From: V1-33 sp039795165
GTDB taxonomy: Bacteria > Verrucomicrobiota > Verrucomicrobiia > Verrucomicrobiales > V1-33
Length of the DNA: 64,000 nt
Direction of reading: 5' to 3'
NCBI GenBank assembly: GCA_039795165.1
Contig: JBDKER010000005.1
Span: forward strand, 1 to 64,000
Part shown: positions 1-9,900 of the stretch, in pieces
How the letters are laid out: each line of letters opens with the position of its first letter
Position numbering within the stretch: position 1 is the first letter of the stretch
Notes under the pieces: model-generated
Databases searched by the model: none
The model's input: only the letters and a program-made list of their open reading frames with translations
What the model was told of the DNA's origin: nothing
Made by a program: the position numbers and the translations under genes

Positions 1-2
1 AA

Positions 3-226
3 GAGCCTGTTGAATAACCCGGACTGGTAGCGCGGCGAGGAGTTTTTCCGTGAGGCGAGGCGCGCCAAAGGAGAAGGTCGAGACCTTCGACTGCGGCGCA
101 ACGAAGCCTTCCGGAATAAGGCCCGCCGCCCGCAGGGGATCCATCCCACAAGCCCACGACGCAGTCGCTCTTCCAACCACTGCAAAATCCGGATCCGCTG
201 CCGGGCCCGGTTCTTCAACAGGCTCC
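3..226. repeat. Short non-coding element with terminal inverted repeats (MITE-like)
   Basis: The element is bounded by a perfect 12-bp inverted repeat, gagcctgttgaa at 3-14 and its complement at 214-225. Each end continues into a related C/G-rich block (aacccgg on the left; ccgggcccgg just inside the right end). No convincing ORF lies inside. The last 54 bases of the window match the right end of this element in opposite orientation, so it is an interspersed repeat and not a one-off hairpin. Its transposase family cannot be named from the sequence alone. Confidence 0.7.
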
Positions 227-229
227 TAA

Positions 230-290
230 GCCGGAGCGGAGACCACGCCATCACCTGCGGTCTCTGCTCCGGCCCTCCCCTTTTCTGTTC
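230..290 (+). terminator. Intrinsic terminator-like hairpin
   Basis: A 15-nt arm at 230-244 (gccggagcggagacc) pairs with 259-273 with one mismatch, leaving a 14-nt loop. A pyrimidine-rich run with a TTTT tract follows at 274-290. It lies between the terminal repeat and the first gene, so it may end transcription coming from outside the window. Confidence 0.5.
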
Positions 291-352
291 TGCCTCCCGT
301 CCCCCCCTTCATCCCGGATTTTCCGTTCCAACCAAACCAACTGCATCAAGTC

Positions 353-1108
353 ATGAAAGCCATCATCCTCGCCTCGCTCGCCACCGCACTCCCCCTTTCC
401 GCTGCCATCACATCGCCCGGCGATCTCATGTTCACCGGCTACAATGCCGACGGCACCGACGATCTCGCGTTTGTCCTCCTCGCGGACTATGACAGCGGCA
501 CGGCTGTCCATTTCACGGACAATGAATGGAATGGCAGTGGCTGGACCGACCGCAACGAAAGCTTCTTCACATGGCAGAGCGATGTCAGCCTGCCCGCCGG
601 AACGGTCATCTCGCTGTCGTTCATCGGTTCTGGCACGCTGTCGGCCACGCAGGGCTCGGCTGTCTTCGCGGAAGCCACGGGCCGCGGACTCGGAGCCAGC
701 AATGAGTCGGTCTACGCCTACCTTGGCAGCACCTACGATACGGCGACGCCTGTTTTCCTTTCTGCCATCGCCAATAGTGGATTTGTGTCCGTGGCCACCG
801 GGACCCTCACAGGAACGGGACTCGCCGCGGGAAGCAATGCGACCTCGTTCACCTCGGGTGCCGACGTGCTGGCGTACGCGGGCGATCGCACCGGCCAGAC
901 GTCCTTCGAAGCGTACCGTGGCCTGCTGGCCGATACGGCTACATGGATCACGGAAGACGGGGCAGGGGATCAGCATAATAATGGCATCGCGCCCGACGTT
1001 CCGTTCGCCACGGACTCGTTCGGGGTGGTCCCTGAGCCCGCCGCCGCGGGCCTTGCGCTCCTTGGTCTCATTCCAGTCATCCGCCGCCGCCGCTCCGCCA
1101 TCATCTGA
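353..1108 (+). CDS. PEP-CTERM sorting-domain protein
   Basis: A 251-residue exported protein. A signal peptide occupies residues 1-18 (hydrophobic core IILASLATALPLSAA). The body is a predicted beta-rich domain of unknown function with many Ser, Thr and Gly residues. The C-terminus has the classic PEP-CTERM layout: VVPEPAAAGL, a hydrophobic stretch, then a basic RRRR cluster. In this family the motif directs cleavage and anchoring by an exosortase, usually with exopolysaccharide-associated surface display. No exosortase gene is in the window. The imelysin gene starts 9 nt after its stop, so they may be cotranscribed. Confidence 0.85.
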   Translation: MKAIILASLATALPLSAAITSPGDLMFTGYNADGTDDLAFVLLADYDSGTAVHFTDNEWNGSGWTDRNESFFTWQSDVSLPAGTVISLSFIGSGTLSATQGSAVFAEATGRGLGASNESVYAYLGSTYDTATPVFLSAIANSGFVSVATGTLTGTGLAAGSNATSFTSGADVLAYAGDRTGQTSFEAYRGLLADTATWITEDGAGDQHNNGIAPDVPFATDSFGVVPEPAAAGLALLGLIPVIRRRRSAII

Positions 1109-1117
1109 GTCATCGCC

Positions 1118-2293
1118 ATGAAGTCTCTCGTGCTTGCTTTGCTGGCGGGCTTCCGGCTCATCGCCGTTGGCCAGTTCACGGACCCCGATGTGGAAGATGC
1201 GAGGCTCGCAGAAGCTGCCGCAGCCACCTGTTTCCGGGTGATCTCGGCCACCTACGATGACAGCCTCCTCACGGCCCGCCGCATGGAGTCCGCTGTCCGT
1301 GCCTTCGCCGCGGCACCGTCGGAGGAGTCGCTCGCCGCCGCCCGCCGCGCATGGTGCCGGGCCCGGCAGGTCTACGCTCTCACCGAAGCCTTCCGCTTCA
1401 GCGGCGGCCCGATCGATGATGAAGACGGCCCGGAGGAATGGCTCAACGCATGGCCCCTCGACGAATCCATAATCGACCGTGTTCCGGATAGCCCAGTGGT
1501 TTCCATCATCGAGAACCCGGACGAGTATCCGGTCATCGATGCGGAACTGCTGGCCCGGCTCAACATGAAGGAGGGCGAGAAGAACATCACCTGCGGGTGG
1601 CATGCCGTGGAATTCCTGCTCTGGGGTCAGGACACCAGTATGGATGGTCCGGGGAACCGCCCGTGCACCGATTTCACAACGGCTCCTCATGCTGCCCGGC
1701 GCTGCCGCTTCCTCGAGGCCGCGGCCGCAGGCGTGGTCACCAACCTCGCAACAGTAGCAGAGGCATGGCACACGGGCGATTCCACCAATTACCGCGGCAC
1801 CGCGGAGGCAAGACCCGCCGACGAATCACTGCGCGCTGTCGTCAAAGGCATGATCATGCTGGCTGGCTTCGAACTGGCCAGCGAGCGGATCGGCGTCCCC
1901 TGCGAAACCCGTCTCCAGGAGGAAGAACAATCGTGCTTCTCCGACACCACCAGCGATGACATCCGCGGCAACATCGCGGGCCTCGTGAATCTCTGGAAGG
2001 GCAGCTACGCGACCGTCAGCGGTCAGAAGGTTGCAGGAATCTCTCTGCAGTACCTCACCCGCGTACGCGACTCCGCCCTCGCCCGGGAACTCGATGCCCG
2101 CATCGCCGAAGTCGAAGAAGCCGCGTCCCGAATTCCGGACCGCTTCGACAATGCGGTCGTCAGCGCACCCGATGCACCCGGCCAAATGGCTCTCCGTGAC
2201 CTTGCGGCAAAGCTGGCCGCCCTCGCCGTCGATCTCCGCGGATTCGCCGCGCGCATGGGTCGCCCCTTCACCGCCGCGGAACTGGAAGGATGA
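1118..2293 (+). CDS. Imelysin family protein (peptidase M75-like)
   Basis: A 391-residue protein with an N-terminal signal-like segment (MKSLVLALLAGFRLIAVGQ). The imelysin signature GxHxxE is present as G160-W-H162-A-V-E165, followed by FLLWGQD, which is strongly conserved in this family. Imelysins are periplasmic or outer-membrane helical proteins often found in iron-acquisition loci next to two-haem oxidoreductases. Peptidase activity is doubtful for most members, so metal binding is the safer role. Its stop overlaps the next start by 4 nt (ATGA), implying translational coupling with the haem protein. Confidence 0.88.
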   Translation: MKSLVLALLAGFRLIAVGQFTDPDVEDARLAEAAAATCFRVISATYDDSLLTARRMESAVRAFAAAPSEESLAAARRAWCRARQVYALTEAFRFSGGPIDDEDGPEEWLNAWPLDESIIDRVPDSPVVSIIENPDEYPVIDAELLARLNMKEGEKNITCGWHAVEFLLWGQDTSMDGPGNRPCTDFTTAPHAARRCRFLEAAAAGVVTNLATVAEAWHTGDSTNYRGTAEARPADESLRAVVKGMIMLAGFELASERIGVPCETRLQEEEQSCFSDTTSDDIRGNIAGLVNLWKGSYATVSGQKVAGISLQYLTRVRDSALARELDARIAEVEEAASRIPDRFDNAVVSAPDAPGQMALRDLAAKLAALAVDLRGFAARMGRPFTAAELEG

Positions 2294-3672
2294 AAGGGTT
2301 TGTCTTCATTCTAGTCTTCGCGGCAGGGGAGACAGTGACGGCTGCGCCGCCCGCGCGCCGTCCCGAAGCCATCTTCACCGGTGCGGAGAGCGGTGGCCAG
2401 ACGACTTCGTCCGGCCGCGGCCGGAGGGCCTACGCCATGCCACTGGCAAACCTCCGCGACGAACACCGCCCGGCGTTCACCGTCGGGAACTCCCTGTTCA
2501 ATGAGAACTGGGTCGCCGCTCCAGCCTCCGCAGAGGGCCGCGACGGTCTCGGCCCGCTCTTTCATGCCCGGTCCTGCTCGGCCTGCCACGAACTCGATGG
2601 ACGCGGGCGTCCACCCGAGCCGGGCGAAACCATGACATCGCTTCTCCTCCGCATCAGCGTGCCCACCGCAGGTGGTCCGCAGCCGCATCCAGTATACGGA
2701 TCGCAGCTCGCTCCCCGTGCCCTGCCTGGCCTCGATCCGGAAGCCAGCGTCGATCTGGCATGGGAAGATGTTCCCATAAGCTTCCCGGACGGTACGCAGA
2801 CAACTCTGCGCAAACCCCGCTGGCAGGTCAAGGCATGGCACTATGGCAACCCCGGTCCCGATGTCCAGATCGGAGCGCGCGTTGCCCCGCCGGTCTTCGG
2901 CCTCGGCCTCCTCGAAGCCGTGCCCGCGGAATCAATCGCCTCCATGGCCGACCCCGATGACCGCGACGGCGATGGCATCTCGGGCCGCCCCAACTACCTC
3001 CTCGATCCGGAATCGGGGAAGCGTCTCATCGGGAGATTCGGCTGGAAGGCCAATGCCCCCACTCTCCGCAGCCAGACCGCCGATGCCCTCCTCAACGACA
3101 TGGGACTCACCAGCCCCGTGGTCCCGGAAGAGAATCATACTGCCATGCAGCAGTCCGTGGCACGCTTCCCCTCAGGCGGCCGTCCGGAACTCAGCGAATC
3201 CATGCTTTCGCAACTAACACATTATGTGCGCACCCTCGCACCCCCGGCCCGCCGCAATTCCTATGATCACGATGTCAGGGAAGGTCAGAAACTCTTTCAC
3301 TTGATCGGATGCGCCTCCTGCCATCGCCAGACCCTCACCGTCGGACTCCGCCCCGATACCCTTCCGGAAATCGCCGGTCAGCGCTTCCATCCCTACACCG
3401 ACCTTCTCCTGCATGACATGGGCGAGGGCCTTGCCGATGGACGGCCGGATGGCGAGGCCCTGGAACGGGAATGGCGGACCGCTCCATTGTGGGGCCTCGG
3501 CCTCCTCCGCACAGTCAATGGGCACGACTTCCTGCTCCACGACGGACGCGCCCGCGGCGTCGAGGAAGCCATCCTCTGGCACGGCGGAGAATCCCAACCC
3601 TCCCGCGACCGCTGGATGGCCCTCCCGGCCACTAGTCGGAATCAATTAGTGGTTTTCCTCGGATCCCTGTAA
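2290..3672 (+). CDS. Di-haem oxidoreductase family protein (DHOR/DUF1111-like)
   Basis: A 460-residue exported c-type cytochrome. The N-terminus is signal-like (FVFILVFAAGETVTAA). Two CxxCH haem-binding sites are visible: C96-S-A-C99-H100 near the N-terminus and C341-A-S-C344-H345 near the C-terminus. The spacing, length and surrounding sequence (LFHARSCSACHELDGRG; HLIGCASCHRQTL) fit the putative thiol oxidoreductase/peroxidase family that commonly pairs with imelysin. The likely place of action is the periplasm, in electron transfer. It is translationally coupled to the imelysin gene. A plausible joint role in iron handling is inferred from this known neighbourhood and not shown by the sequence. 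Confidence 0.88.
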   Translation: MKGFVFILVFAAGETVTAAPPARRPEAIFTGAESGGQTTSSGRGRRAYAMPLANLRDEHRPAFTVGNSLFNENWVAAPASAEGRDGLGPLFHARSCSACHELDGRGRPPEPGETMTSLLLRISVPTAGGPQPHPVYGSQLAPRALPGLDPEASVDLAWEDVPISFPDGTQTTLRKPRWQVKAWHYGNPGPDVQIGARVAPPVFGLGLLEAVPAESIASMADPDDRDGDGISGRPNYLLDPESGKRLIGRFGWKANAPTLRSQTADALLNDMGLTSPVVPEENHTAMQQSVARFPSGGRPELSESMLSQLTHYVRTLAPPARRNSYDHDVREGQKLFHLIGCASCHRQTLTVGLRPDTLPEIAGQRFHPYTDLLLHDMGEGLADGRPDGEALEREWRTAPLWGLGLLRTVNGHDFLLHDGRARGVEEAILWHGGESQPSRDRWMALPATSRNQLVVFLGSL

Positions 3673-3699
3673 GCAGGAGATTTCTCAGAAAAGGAAAGC

Positions 3700-3729
3700 T
3701 TGACGGCAATGCCGACGTTTTCGTAGGAT
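3700..3729 (+). promoter_or_regulatory. Candidate sigma-70 type promoter before the 26-kb gene run
   Basis: The 124-nt gap after the haem protein holds TTGACG at 3700-3705 and TAGGAT at 3724-3729, separated by 18 nt, about 70 nt upstream of the ATG at 3798. It is the best promoter candidate for the run of closely spaced genes from 3798 to 30043. Verrucomicrobial promoter consensus is poorly defined, so this is tentative. Confidence 0.35.
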
Positions 3730-3797
3730 TCCCTCGTCAGCCGCCGCGGAGGCGGATGATTCGTCGAAATCCTATCAAAATCCTGACCTGAACTATC

Positions 3798-4676
3798 ATG
3801 AAAGTAAAACGGTCGAGGCTGAAACAATGGGTAATGGAGTTCGTCACTCTCCTGATGGTGTCGGCGGCATCGCCCGCGGCAGCGTCGAGCATGGTGGTGA
3901 ATCTTTCCTGTGGCTATCTATACGGTGAGGGAGGGACGGGAACCTCGGATCGGCTCCACCCGGGAACGCTCTGTGTGCTGGTCGCTGATCTTGACGGTGA
4001 TGGTTTCGATCCCCCGTCGTCGGGCTGGGTGAGCGGTGACGATGTACTCGTGCGTGTTTCCGACGGAGAATACCCGCAGGCCGCCGGAGGAACGCTGGGC
4101 TTCGACCTCGCCTCGGGATCTACGGAGCCCGGCCTGTTCTCGCGCTCCCTGCGGATTGAATTCGCCCAGTTCGGCGGGCGCACGGCACCGGTGCCGCTCA
4201 CGCTGCGCTGGTTCCCCCGCTACCGGGCCGCCGATGTCAATGTATCGACCGCAATCCCTGCCGAGGGCACGCCCTTTGGCGAATTCCGGCGCGCCGTTCC
4301 ATTGTATCCCGAGGCGGGCACGGTGAGTTGGCTCCTGCCGCTGCAGGCGGGTGCCAATGTGTCGCTCGATCCCTTTGCGACGGCGGAATTCGGAGGCGTG
4401 GACGCCGCTGCGGCAGGCACGGCGCGCTGGCTGATTACCACGGGTGTTTTCCCGCGGGAGTTTGTGGTTTCCGGCACGGCGGCGGCCCGGACGTATTCAT
4501 TCCGCGGATCTCAGGGCCGGCGCTATGCGATGCAGAGGTCCACGGATCTGAACGCATGGACGGTCCGGGAAACCATCACGGCGGCATCCGATGCGCCCAT
4601 CCCTTGGCAGGACCCGGAACCGGTCAGTGGCTCGCGCGCCTTCTACCGCGTCGTCGGTCCACTTCCGGAATCCTGA
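3798..4676 (+). CDS. Secreted protein of unknown function
   Basis: A 292-residue protein with a basic N-terminus (MKVKRSRLKQW) and a signal-like hydrophobic stretch ending at ASPAAAS around residue 33. The C-terminal 60 residues contain YAMQRSTDLNAW and end in SRAFYRVVG. This resembles a C-terminal module I know from many secreted Verrucomicrobiota proteins, with a TDL-x-x-W core and a terminal FYR. The rest has no family I recognise. The next gene starts 10 nt downstream. The ATG at 3798 is the first in-frame start. Confidence 0.7.
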   Translation: MKVKRSRLKQWVMEFVTLLMVSAASPAAASSMVVNLSCGYLYGEGGTGTSDRLHPGTLCVLVADLDGDGFDPPSSGWVSGDDVLVRVSDGEYPQAAGGTLGFDLASGSTEPGLFSRSLRIEFAQFGGRTAPVPLTLRWFPRYRAADVNVSTAIPAEGTPFGEFRRAVPLYPEAGTVSWLLPLQAGANVSLDPFATAEFGGVDAAAAGTARWLITTGVFPREFVVSGTAAARTYSFRGSQGRRYAMQRSTDLNAWTVRETITAASDAPIPWQDPEPVSGSRAFYRVVGPLPES

Positions 4677-4686
4677 GGGCGCTGCC

Positions 4687-5217
4687 ATGTCCTCTGCTCA
4701 CCATGCTTTTCTGCGGGGCGATGCCCGCCGGGCCGCCGTCATGCTCGTGGCAGCGGTAGGAACGGGAGTTGCCCTCAACGCATGGCGCGCCGGTTCCCTT
4801 GCGTGGAACCGGCCCGACCGCGCCAGCCGGTTTCTCGCCGAGGCAGGTGTGCCCGCGGCCAGCGGATCGCCGATGGCTGCCCCCGGCGGTATGTCGCTCG
4901 CGGAACTGGAATCGGCATGGCGCAGCGGGGCCGTCACGCTCGTGGATGCGAGGCCGGCATCGTTTTACCGGAACGGACACATTCCCGGAGCGCTCAACCT
5001 CCCGCGCGAACGCTTTGCGGCGGATTTCCGAGTCATGGAATCCCAGCTGCGCGGGCCTTCGCGCCCAGTGGTCGTCTATTGCCAGACGGCTTCCTGCGAT
5101 GACGCCGCGCTGGTCGCCACGGCCCTCCAGCAGGCCGGACTGCGCAGCGTCCGGGTGTTTCCCGGCGGCTGGCGGGAATGGCAGGCGAACGGAAAACCGG
5201 AGGCAAGGGGATCATGA
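4687..5217 (+). CDS. Membrane-anchored rhodanese-like sulfurtransferase
   Basis: A 176-residue protein. One hydrophobic segment (AAVMLVAAVGTGVALNAW, about residues 14-31) anchors a rhodanese domain at about 65-170. Rhodanese landmarks include VTLVDARPASFYRNGHIPGA and the active-site loop VVYCQTASCDD with catalytic Cys at residue 132. Such domains move sulfane sulfur or handle oxidised thiols, here probably on the periplasmic side. An upstream in-frame start at 4591 would overlap the previous gene, so 4687 is preferred. It overlaps the next gene by 4 nt (ATGA). Confidence 0.85.
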   Translation: MSSAHHAFLRGDARRAAVMLVAAVGTGVALNAWRAGSLAWNRPDRASRFLAEAGVPAASGSPMAAPGGMSLAELESAWRSGAVTLVDARPASFYRNGHIPGALNLPRERFAADFRVMESQLRGPSRPVVVYCQTASCDDAALVATALQQAGLRSVRVFPGGWREWQANGKPEARGS

Positions 5218-5684
5218 AGTCACGAGGCCTGCCACTTTTCGAAATGATCGTGCGGGCAGCCATTGCCGCTGTCTTCCTGTGGTCGGGCTCCGCGAAACTG
5301 GTGCATCCTGGCGCATTCGCGGACCGCATCGAGGGATTCCAACTGCTTCCATGGCCATGGTTGGTCACGCTGGTGGCGGTGACGCTGCCGGTTCTCGAGA
5401 TCATGCTGGCCATCCTCCTCTGGATCGGTCCATGGCGCCGTGCCGCTCTGCTTCTCTGCGCGGCCATGGGCCTGCTCTTCTGCGGGGTCCTTCTCTCGGC
5501 GCAGCTGCGGGGTCTGACCGCTGACTGCGGCTGCTTCGGGGCAGGGGAGATCACGCCGCTGACGCTGCCCCTCGCAATCGCCCGTGCCACCCTTCTCACT
5601 GCTGCCGCCGCGGCTGCCTATGCCATCCTCGCAAAATCAATGGAACCGCCCGTCACCCATTTCCAGCAACCAACGACACCATGA
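5214..5684 (+). CDS. MauE/DoxX-like integral membrane protein
   Basis: A 156-residue protein with four hydrophobic segments, at about 8-27, 45-66, 72-95 and 121-142. FLWSGSAKLVHP near the start and DCGCFG (about residue 103) in the last loop are landmarks of the MauE/DoxX-like family, which is thought to support disulfide or thiol redox chemistry. The start at 5214 overlaps the rhodanese stop (ATGA) and is preceded by the purine-rich aggcaagggg. An in-frame ATG at 5178 is possible but would overlap more. The flanking rhodanese and DUF1573 genes suggest a periplasmic sulfur or thiol unit. Confidence 0.78.
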   Translation: MKSRGLPLFEMIVRAAIAAVFLWSGSAKLVHPGAFADRIEGFQLLPWPWLVTLVAVTLPVLEIMLAILLWIGPWRRAALLLCAAMGLLFCGVLLSAQLRGLTADCGCFGAGEITPLTLPLAIARATLLTAAAAAAYAILAKSMEPPVTHFQQPTTP

Positions 5685-6973
5685 CTCCCCGACTGCGCGA
5701 ATCATTGACGGCACTCGTCCTCCTCAGCGGTGGACTCGGGGGATCGCTCTGGTGGCATAGCCGGGAAATACGCCCGGAATCCACGGTGACGACGGATTCC
5801 TCAGGCCGCATCGATTTCTCACTGGCTGACGGCACCCGGTTCGACCTCGGCCGCCTGCCCCTCGGATCGATCACGGAACTCACCTTCACGGTGGAACAGA
5901 TGAAGCCGGGGCGTCCGGGCGCGGTCGAAAGTTCCTGCAGCTGCCTGCAGCCGCTGGGCTGGGAAGATGGATCGTCACCTGGCATTCCTGCGATCCGCGC
6001 CCGCTACTTCGCTGTCCGTCCCGGTCCCATCGATGTCCAACTCGCCGTGAATGCCCCGGAAGGCAATGGTCCGCCTGCCACGGTGCGCGTGACCGGCGAA
6101 GTGCTCCCCGGCGACCCCGCCATGGCCGCAAATCTCAGCGAACTTGTGCGCCTGCCGCGCTTTGACTTCGGTTCCCTCGAACAGGGCATCGCCACCACGG
6201 CCAGCGATGCCATGGAATCCGTGCGCAGCGGGCGGGCGATCGTCATCGACGTCCGCTCAGCCGAGGATTTCGCCGAATCCCACGTCAATGGCAGCCTCAA
6301 TATCCCCGTGGCCCAGCTCACAGCCAGTCCAGCCTTCCGCGGACGCGACCTCATTCTGACTGGTCCTGTGCTCGTGACAGGCCCGCTCCAGCAGGCCTGC
6401 CTGCGGCTCCGTACGCAGACGAAAGCCCGCGTCACGGTCGTCCCCGGCGGCGTGCCCGCATGGCAATTCGCTGGAGCCGATGTCTTCCATCTCATCGACC
6501 CCGCTCCGGCCATCGGACGCGTCGCCCTGCCGGAAATCGCGGAACGCCTCCACGGTCAGCAGGTCGTTCACGCCGGCATCCGGGTCGACGACTTTGCCTT
6601 CCGCTACCTCTTCCCGGATGGAGAACGCATTCCGCTGCCCACGGGGGCCGGCGCGCCTCCGGACGATGCAACTGCGGTGCGCCAGTGGATCGAGGCACGC
6701 CTTGCCTCAGCGCCTGCCACCATTGTGATCGTCGACGGAGCCGGCGACCGTTTTGCGCTCTTCAATGAGCAGGCCCCCGCAAACTGGCGGGGTCGCGTCC
6801 ACTACCTGCGAACCAGCTTCCCCGATTACCAGGAAGCCGCTGCCCGGCTCGCCACGCTCGCCGCGGCGGTTCCCGGCGAGGGCCGCTCCTCGGTCAATGG
6901 CTACGCACGCCGCGATGGCCTGCGGCGCACCAATCTCCCCTCCGCTCCGGGCTGCGGTTCCTGCCCGAAATGA
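5681..6973 (+). CDS. DUF1573-like and degenerate rhodanese fusion protein
   Basis: A 430-residue protein with an N-terminal hydrophobic segment (about 9-25). A DUF1573-like beta-sandwich follows (about 40-145), with the family's F-D-L-G-x-L start and a SSCSCLQP cysteine loop. Next is a rhodanese-like domain (about 170-265: IVIDVRSAEDFAESHVNG, VPGGVPAWQ). At the active-site position the usual Cys is replaced (LVTGPLQQAC), so sulfurtransferase activity is doubtful. A C-terminal region of about 150 residues ends in CGSCPK. It overlaps both neighbours by 4 nt (ATGA) and is probably coupled to the giant gene downstream. Confidence 0.75.
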   Translation: MTPRLRESLTALVLLSGGLGGSLWWHSREIRPESTVTTDSSGRIDFSLADGTRFDLGRLPLGSITELTFTVEQMKPGRPGAVESSCSCLQPLGWEDGSSPGIPAIRARYFAVRPGPIDVQLAVNAPEGNGPPATVRVTGEVLPGDPAMAANLSELVRLPRFDFGSLEQGIATTASDAMESVRSGRAIVIDVRSAEDFAESHVNGSLNIPVAQLTASPAFRGRDLILTGPVLVTGPLQQACLRLRTQTKARVTVVPGGVPAWQFAGADVFHLIDPAPAIGRVALPEIAERLHGQQVVHAGIRVDDFAFRYLFPDGERIPLPTGAGAPPDDATAVRQWIEARLASAPATIVIVDGAGDRFALFNEQAPANWRGRVHYLRTSFPDYQEAAARLATLAAAVPGEGRSSVNGYARRDGLRRTNLPSAPGCGSCPK

Positions 6974-9900
6974 TGGTTCATCCGCCTCCTCATCCCATGA
7001 AAGTTTCCGTCATGAAATTCCTCAGGCTCGCCCTGCTGGCCGCCGGACCGAGTCTGGCCGCCACGGTTCCCTACAGCGAGGACTTCGAAGGCACCATCGG
7101 CAGCGAATGGTCGCTCACCACCGCCGACAATTCCCATCCCGCCTCCTTCAGCCGCTTCAGTGGCCGCTTCACCAATGCCACCCAGACACTGAGCCTCACC
7201 GGGCTTACCCCAGGGACGGCCTACACGGTCACCTTCGACCTGTACGTGATCGATTCATGGGACGGCAATGGCGGTGGCGACTTTTTCCGCGTCGCCGTGG
7301 ACGGAGCCGAACGCTTCCGGGCCACCTTCAGCAACTTCAACGGTGACCCTCCCAGTCAGACGCAATCGTACCCGGAGAATCCCGACAGCGGCCGCGTCCA
7401 CCTCGGATTCAGTCCATCCTTCGTCGATGCCATCTACCGCCGCATCGAAGTCGGCTTCACCGCCACCGCCGCCACCGCCCAGATCGGCTTCGAGGGCGGC
7501 AGCCTCCAGGACATCAGCGACGAATCATGGGGCCTCGACAATGTCAGTGTCCGCCCCACGGCCGACCTCGCGCAGACCAGCATCGCCCAGACTGATCTTC
7601 CGGCCCAGGGATCGTCAGCCAGCATCGCCCTCAATCGATTCGAAATCGTCGCAAGCCGCACCCTGACCGCTGCCTCCGCCAACAACCCAGCGAACTACGA
7701 ACTCCTGTCGGCGGGATCGGACGCCATCTTTGGAAATGCCAACGATGCCGCCGTCACCCTCGTTCCTTCCTACACGTCCGGGAAAACCGTCCGCTTCACT
7801 CTCCCGGACGAACCGTTGCCAGTTGGACTCTACCGCTTCCGCACCCTCGGCCTGCTCGATCTCAATGGCGCGGCCGTGGCCACCTTCGAACGACAGTTCA
7901 CCATCGCCGACCCCGTGGCCGGGAAAATCGAAGTGCCCGGCAGCAATGCCCCGGAAACAGCCACGGTACTTCCCATGCCGGAATCTCCTCCGGGCGGAGG
8001 CTTCTTCACCAGCCTCGGCCTCGGCACCTTCAGCAGCACCAGCGATTTCGATTACTGGCGCATCGAAGCTGAAGCCGGCGACCGCCTCACGGTCCGGCTC
8101 GAGGCCGATGCCATCAATACCTACCCCCAGATCTACCTCCAGAACGGAGCGGGACAGAATCTCCTGACCGTGGGTGGCGACTACTACGGTCTCGTCCAGA
8201 TCCAGGACTATGCCGTCACCGCCCCCGGCAGTCTCATGCTGCGCGTCTTCTCCAACAATGCTGCCGCCCGCTACCGACTCCGCGTCGACCTCGCCCGCAA
8301 TTGCCAACTCGAAGTGGAAGGCAATGATTCCCGCCCGGCTGCCACTGTCCTCCGCGGCATCCTGAATCACCGCATCGCCGGCTCCCTCACCAGCGCAGAC
8401 TCGGAAGGCGATTTCTTCTTTGCCGGAAACCTCAATGCGGGCAATGCCATTGACCTCAATGCGTCGCTCCCCACGGGCAGTACGCTCACCGCAGCGGGAC
8501 TCACACTTTCGGTTTTCTCGGGTGCCGGTGCCACGCCAGTCGCCACTGCCACCGGCGGAACCCTCAGTCACACCCTGGCCGCCGACGGGCCAGTCCACGT
8601 GCGGGTGCAGAGCGCCACCAACCGCGACCTCCGCGCCCAGTATGTTCTCACCGTCAATGTCGTCGATGGCGTGCCGCCCCGCATCACGGCCACCACTCTC
8701 CCGGACGAAGGTTCAGGCACCAGCAGCATCATCGACCGTTTCCGCCTGACCTTCTCGGAGGATATGCAGCCCGCCAGTGTCCAGAATGCCGCCCATTATT
8801 CTCTCGTCGAAGCCGGACCCGATGGCACGGTTGGCACCGCCGATGACATCGGCTACCTCCTCGCTCCGGATTCCTATGCCGCGGGGCTCGATGCCACTGT
8901 CCGCATCCGCAACGGCCCACTCCAGCAAGGCACCTACCGACTCACCGTCACCACCGGACTGCGCGACCGCGCCGGCAACAGCATGGCCGCCAGTTTCGTC
9001 CGGAATTTCACAGTCAATGGCATCGCGGGCTACGTCCTCGAAAACCGCAGCAATGGCTCGCTCGCCGATGCCACTTCGCTGGCTGGAGCCGCCACCGGAC
9101 CCGGCACGGGCGGCTTCGCCCCAGGCCCATCGCGTTCCAGCGGAAACAGCAATCCCTACGAAATCGCCCTCGGCCGGATCGATGGCGATGCCTTCGATGA
9201 CGCAGTCGTCACCGGATTCAATAACAATACGCTCAGTGTCCTCATGGGCCGCGGCGACGGCACTTTCGCAGATCCACAGACGTACCCCACCGCCGCCAAT
9301 CCATTCGGCATCGCGCTCGCCGACTACAACGGAGACGGCTTCACGGACGTGGCTCTGACCGCCTACGGCAGCGGCTCTGTGCAGCTCCGACTTGGCTCGG
9401 CCAGCGGCACGCTCGGCGATCCCGCCTCCTACGCGGTCGGCAGCAATCCGCATCGCATCGTCGCCCGCGAAGTCACGGGTGATGGTGTTCTCGATCTCGT
9501 GGTCGGCAACTACGGCAGCAATTCCATCGGTGTCCTCCGGGGCCTCGGCGATGGCACCTTCGCCCCGCAGGTCGCCCATGCGATTTCCGGCGGCCCGCTC
9601 GCCGTCGAAGCCAGCGACCTCAATGGCGATGGCATCACGGACCTCGTTTCGGCCAATTACGGCAGCAATAATGTCGCCGTCCTCCTGGGAACGGGAGGCG
9701 GCAGCATGGCAGCTCCCACGTTCTTCAGCCTCGGATCGCAGCGCAATCCCTACGCCATCGTCCTCGAAGATTTCACGGGCGACGGCAAACCCGACCTCGT
9801 AACCTCGCCCCTCGGCTCGAACGACCTCATGTTCCTGCGCGGTGGCGGCGATGGCACGTTCGGAACTGCCACAGCCATCCCCGCAGGCATGAGCAGCAAT

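Noticed and set aside
251..1771. Long antisense ORF of 506 codons opposite the PEP-CTERM and imelysin genes
   Set aside because: It is low in hydrophobic patterning, has no recognisable domain, and lies opposite two genes with clear signal peptides and motifs. High G+C content commonly opens such antisense frames.
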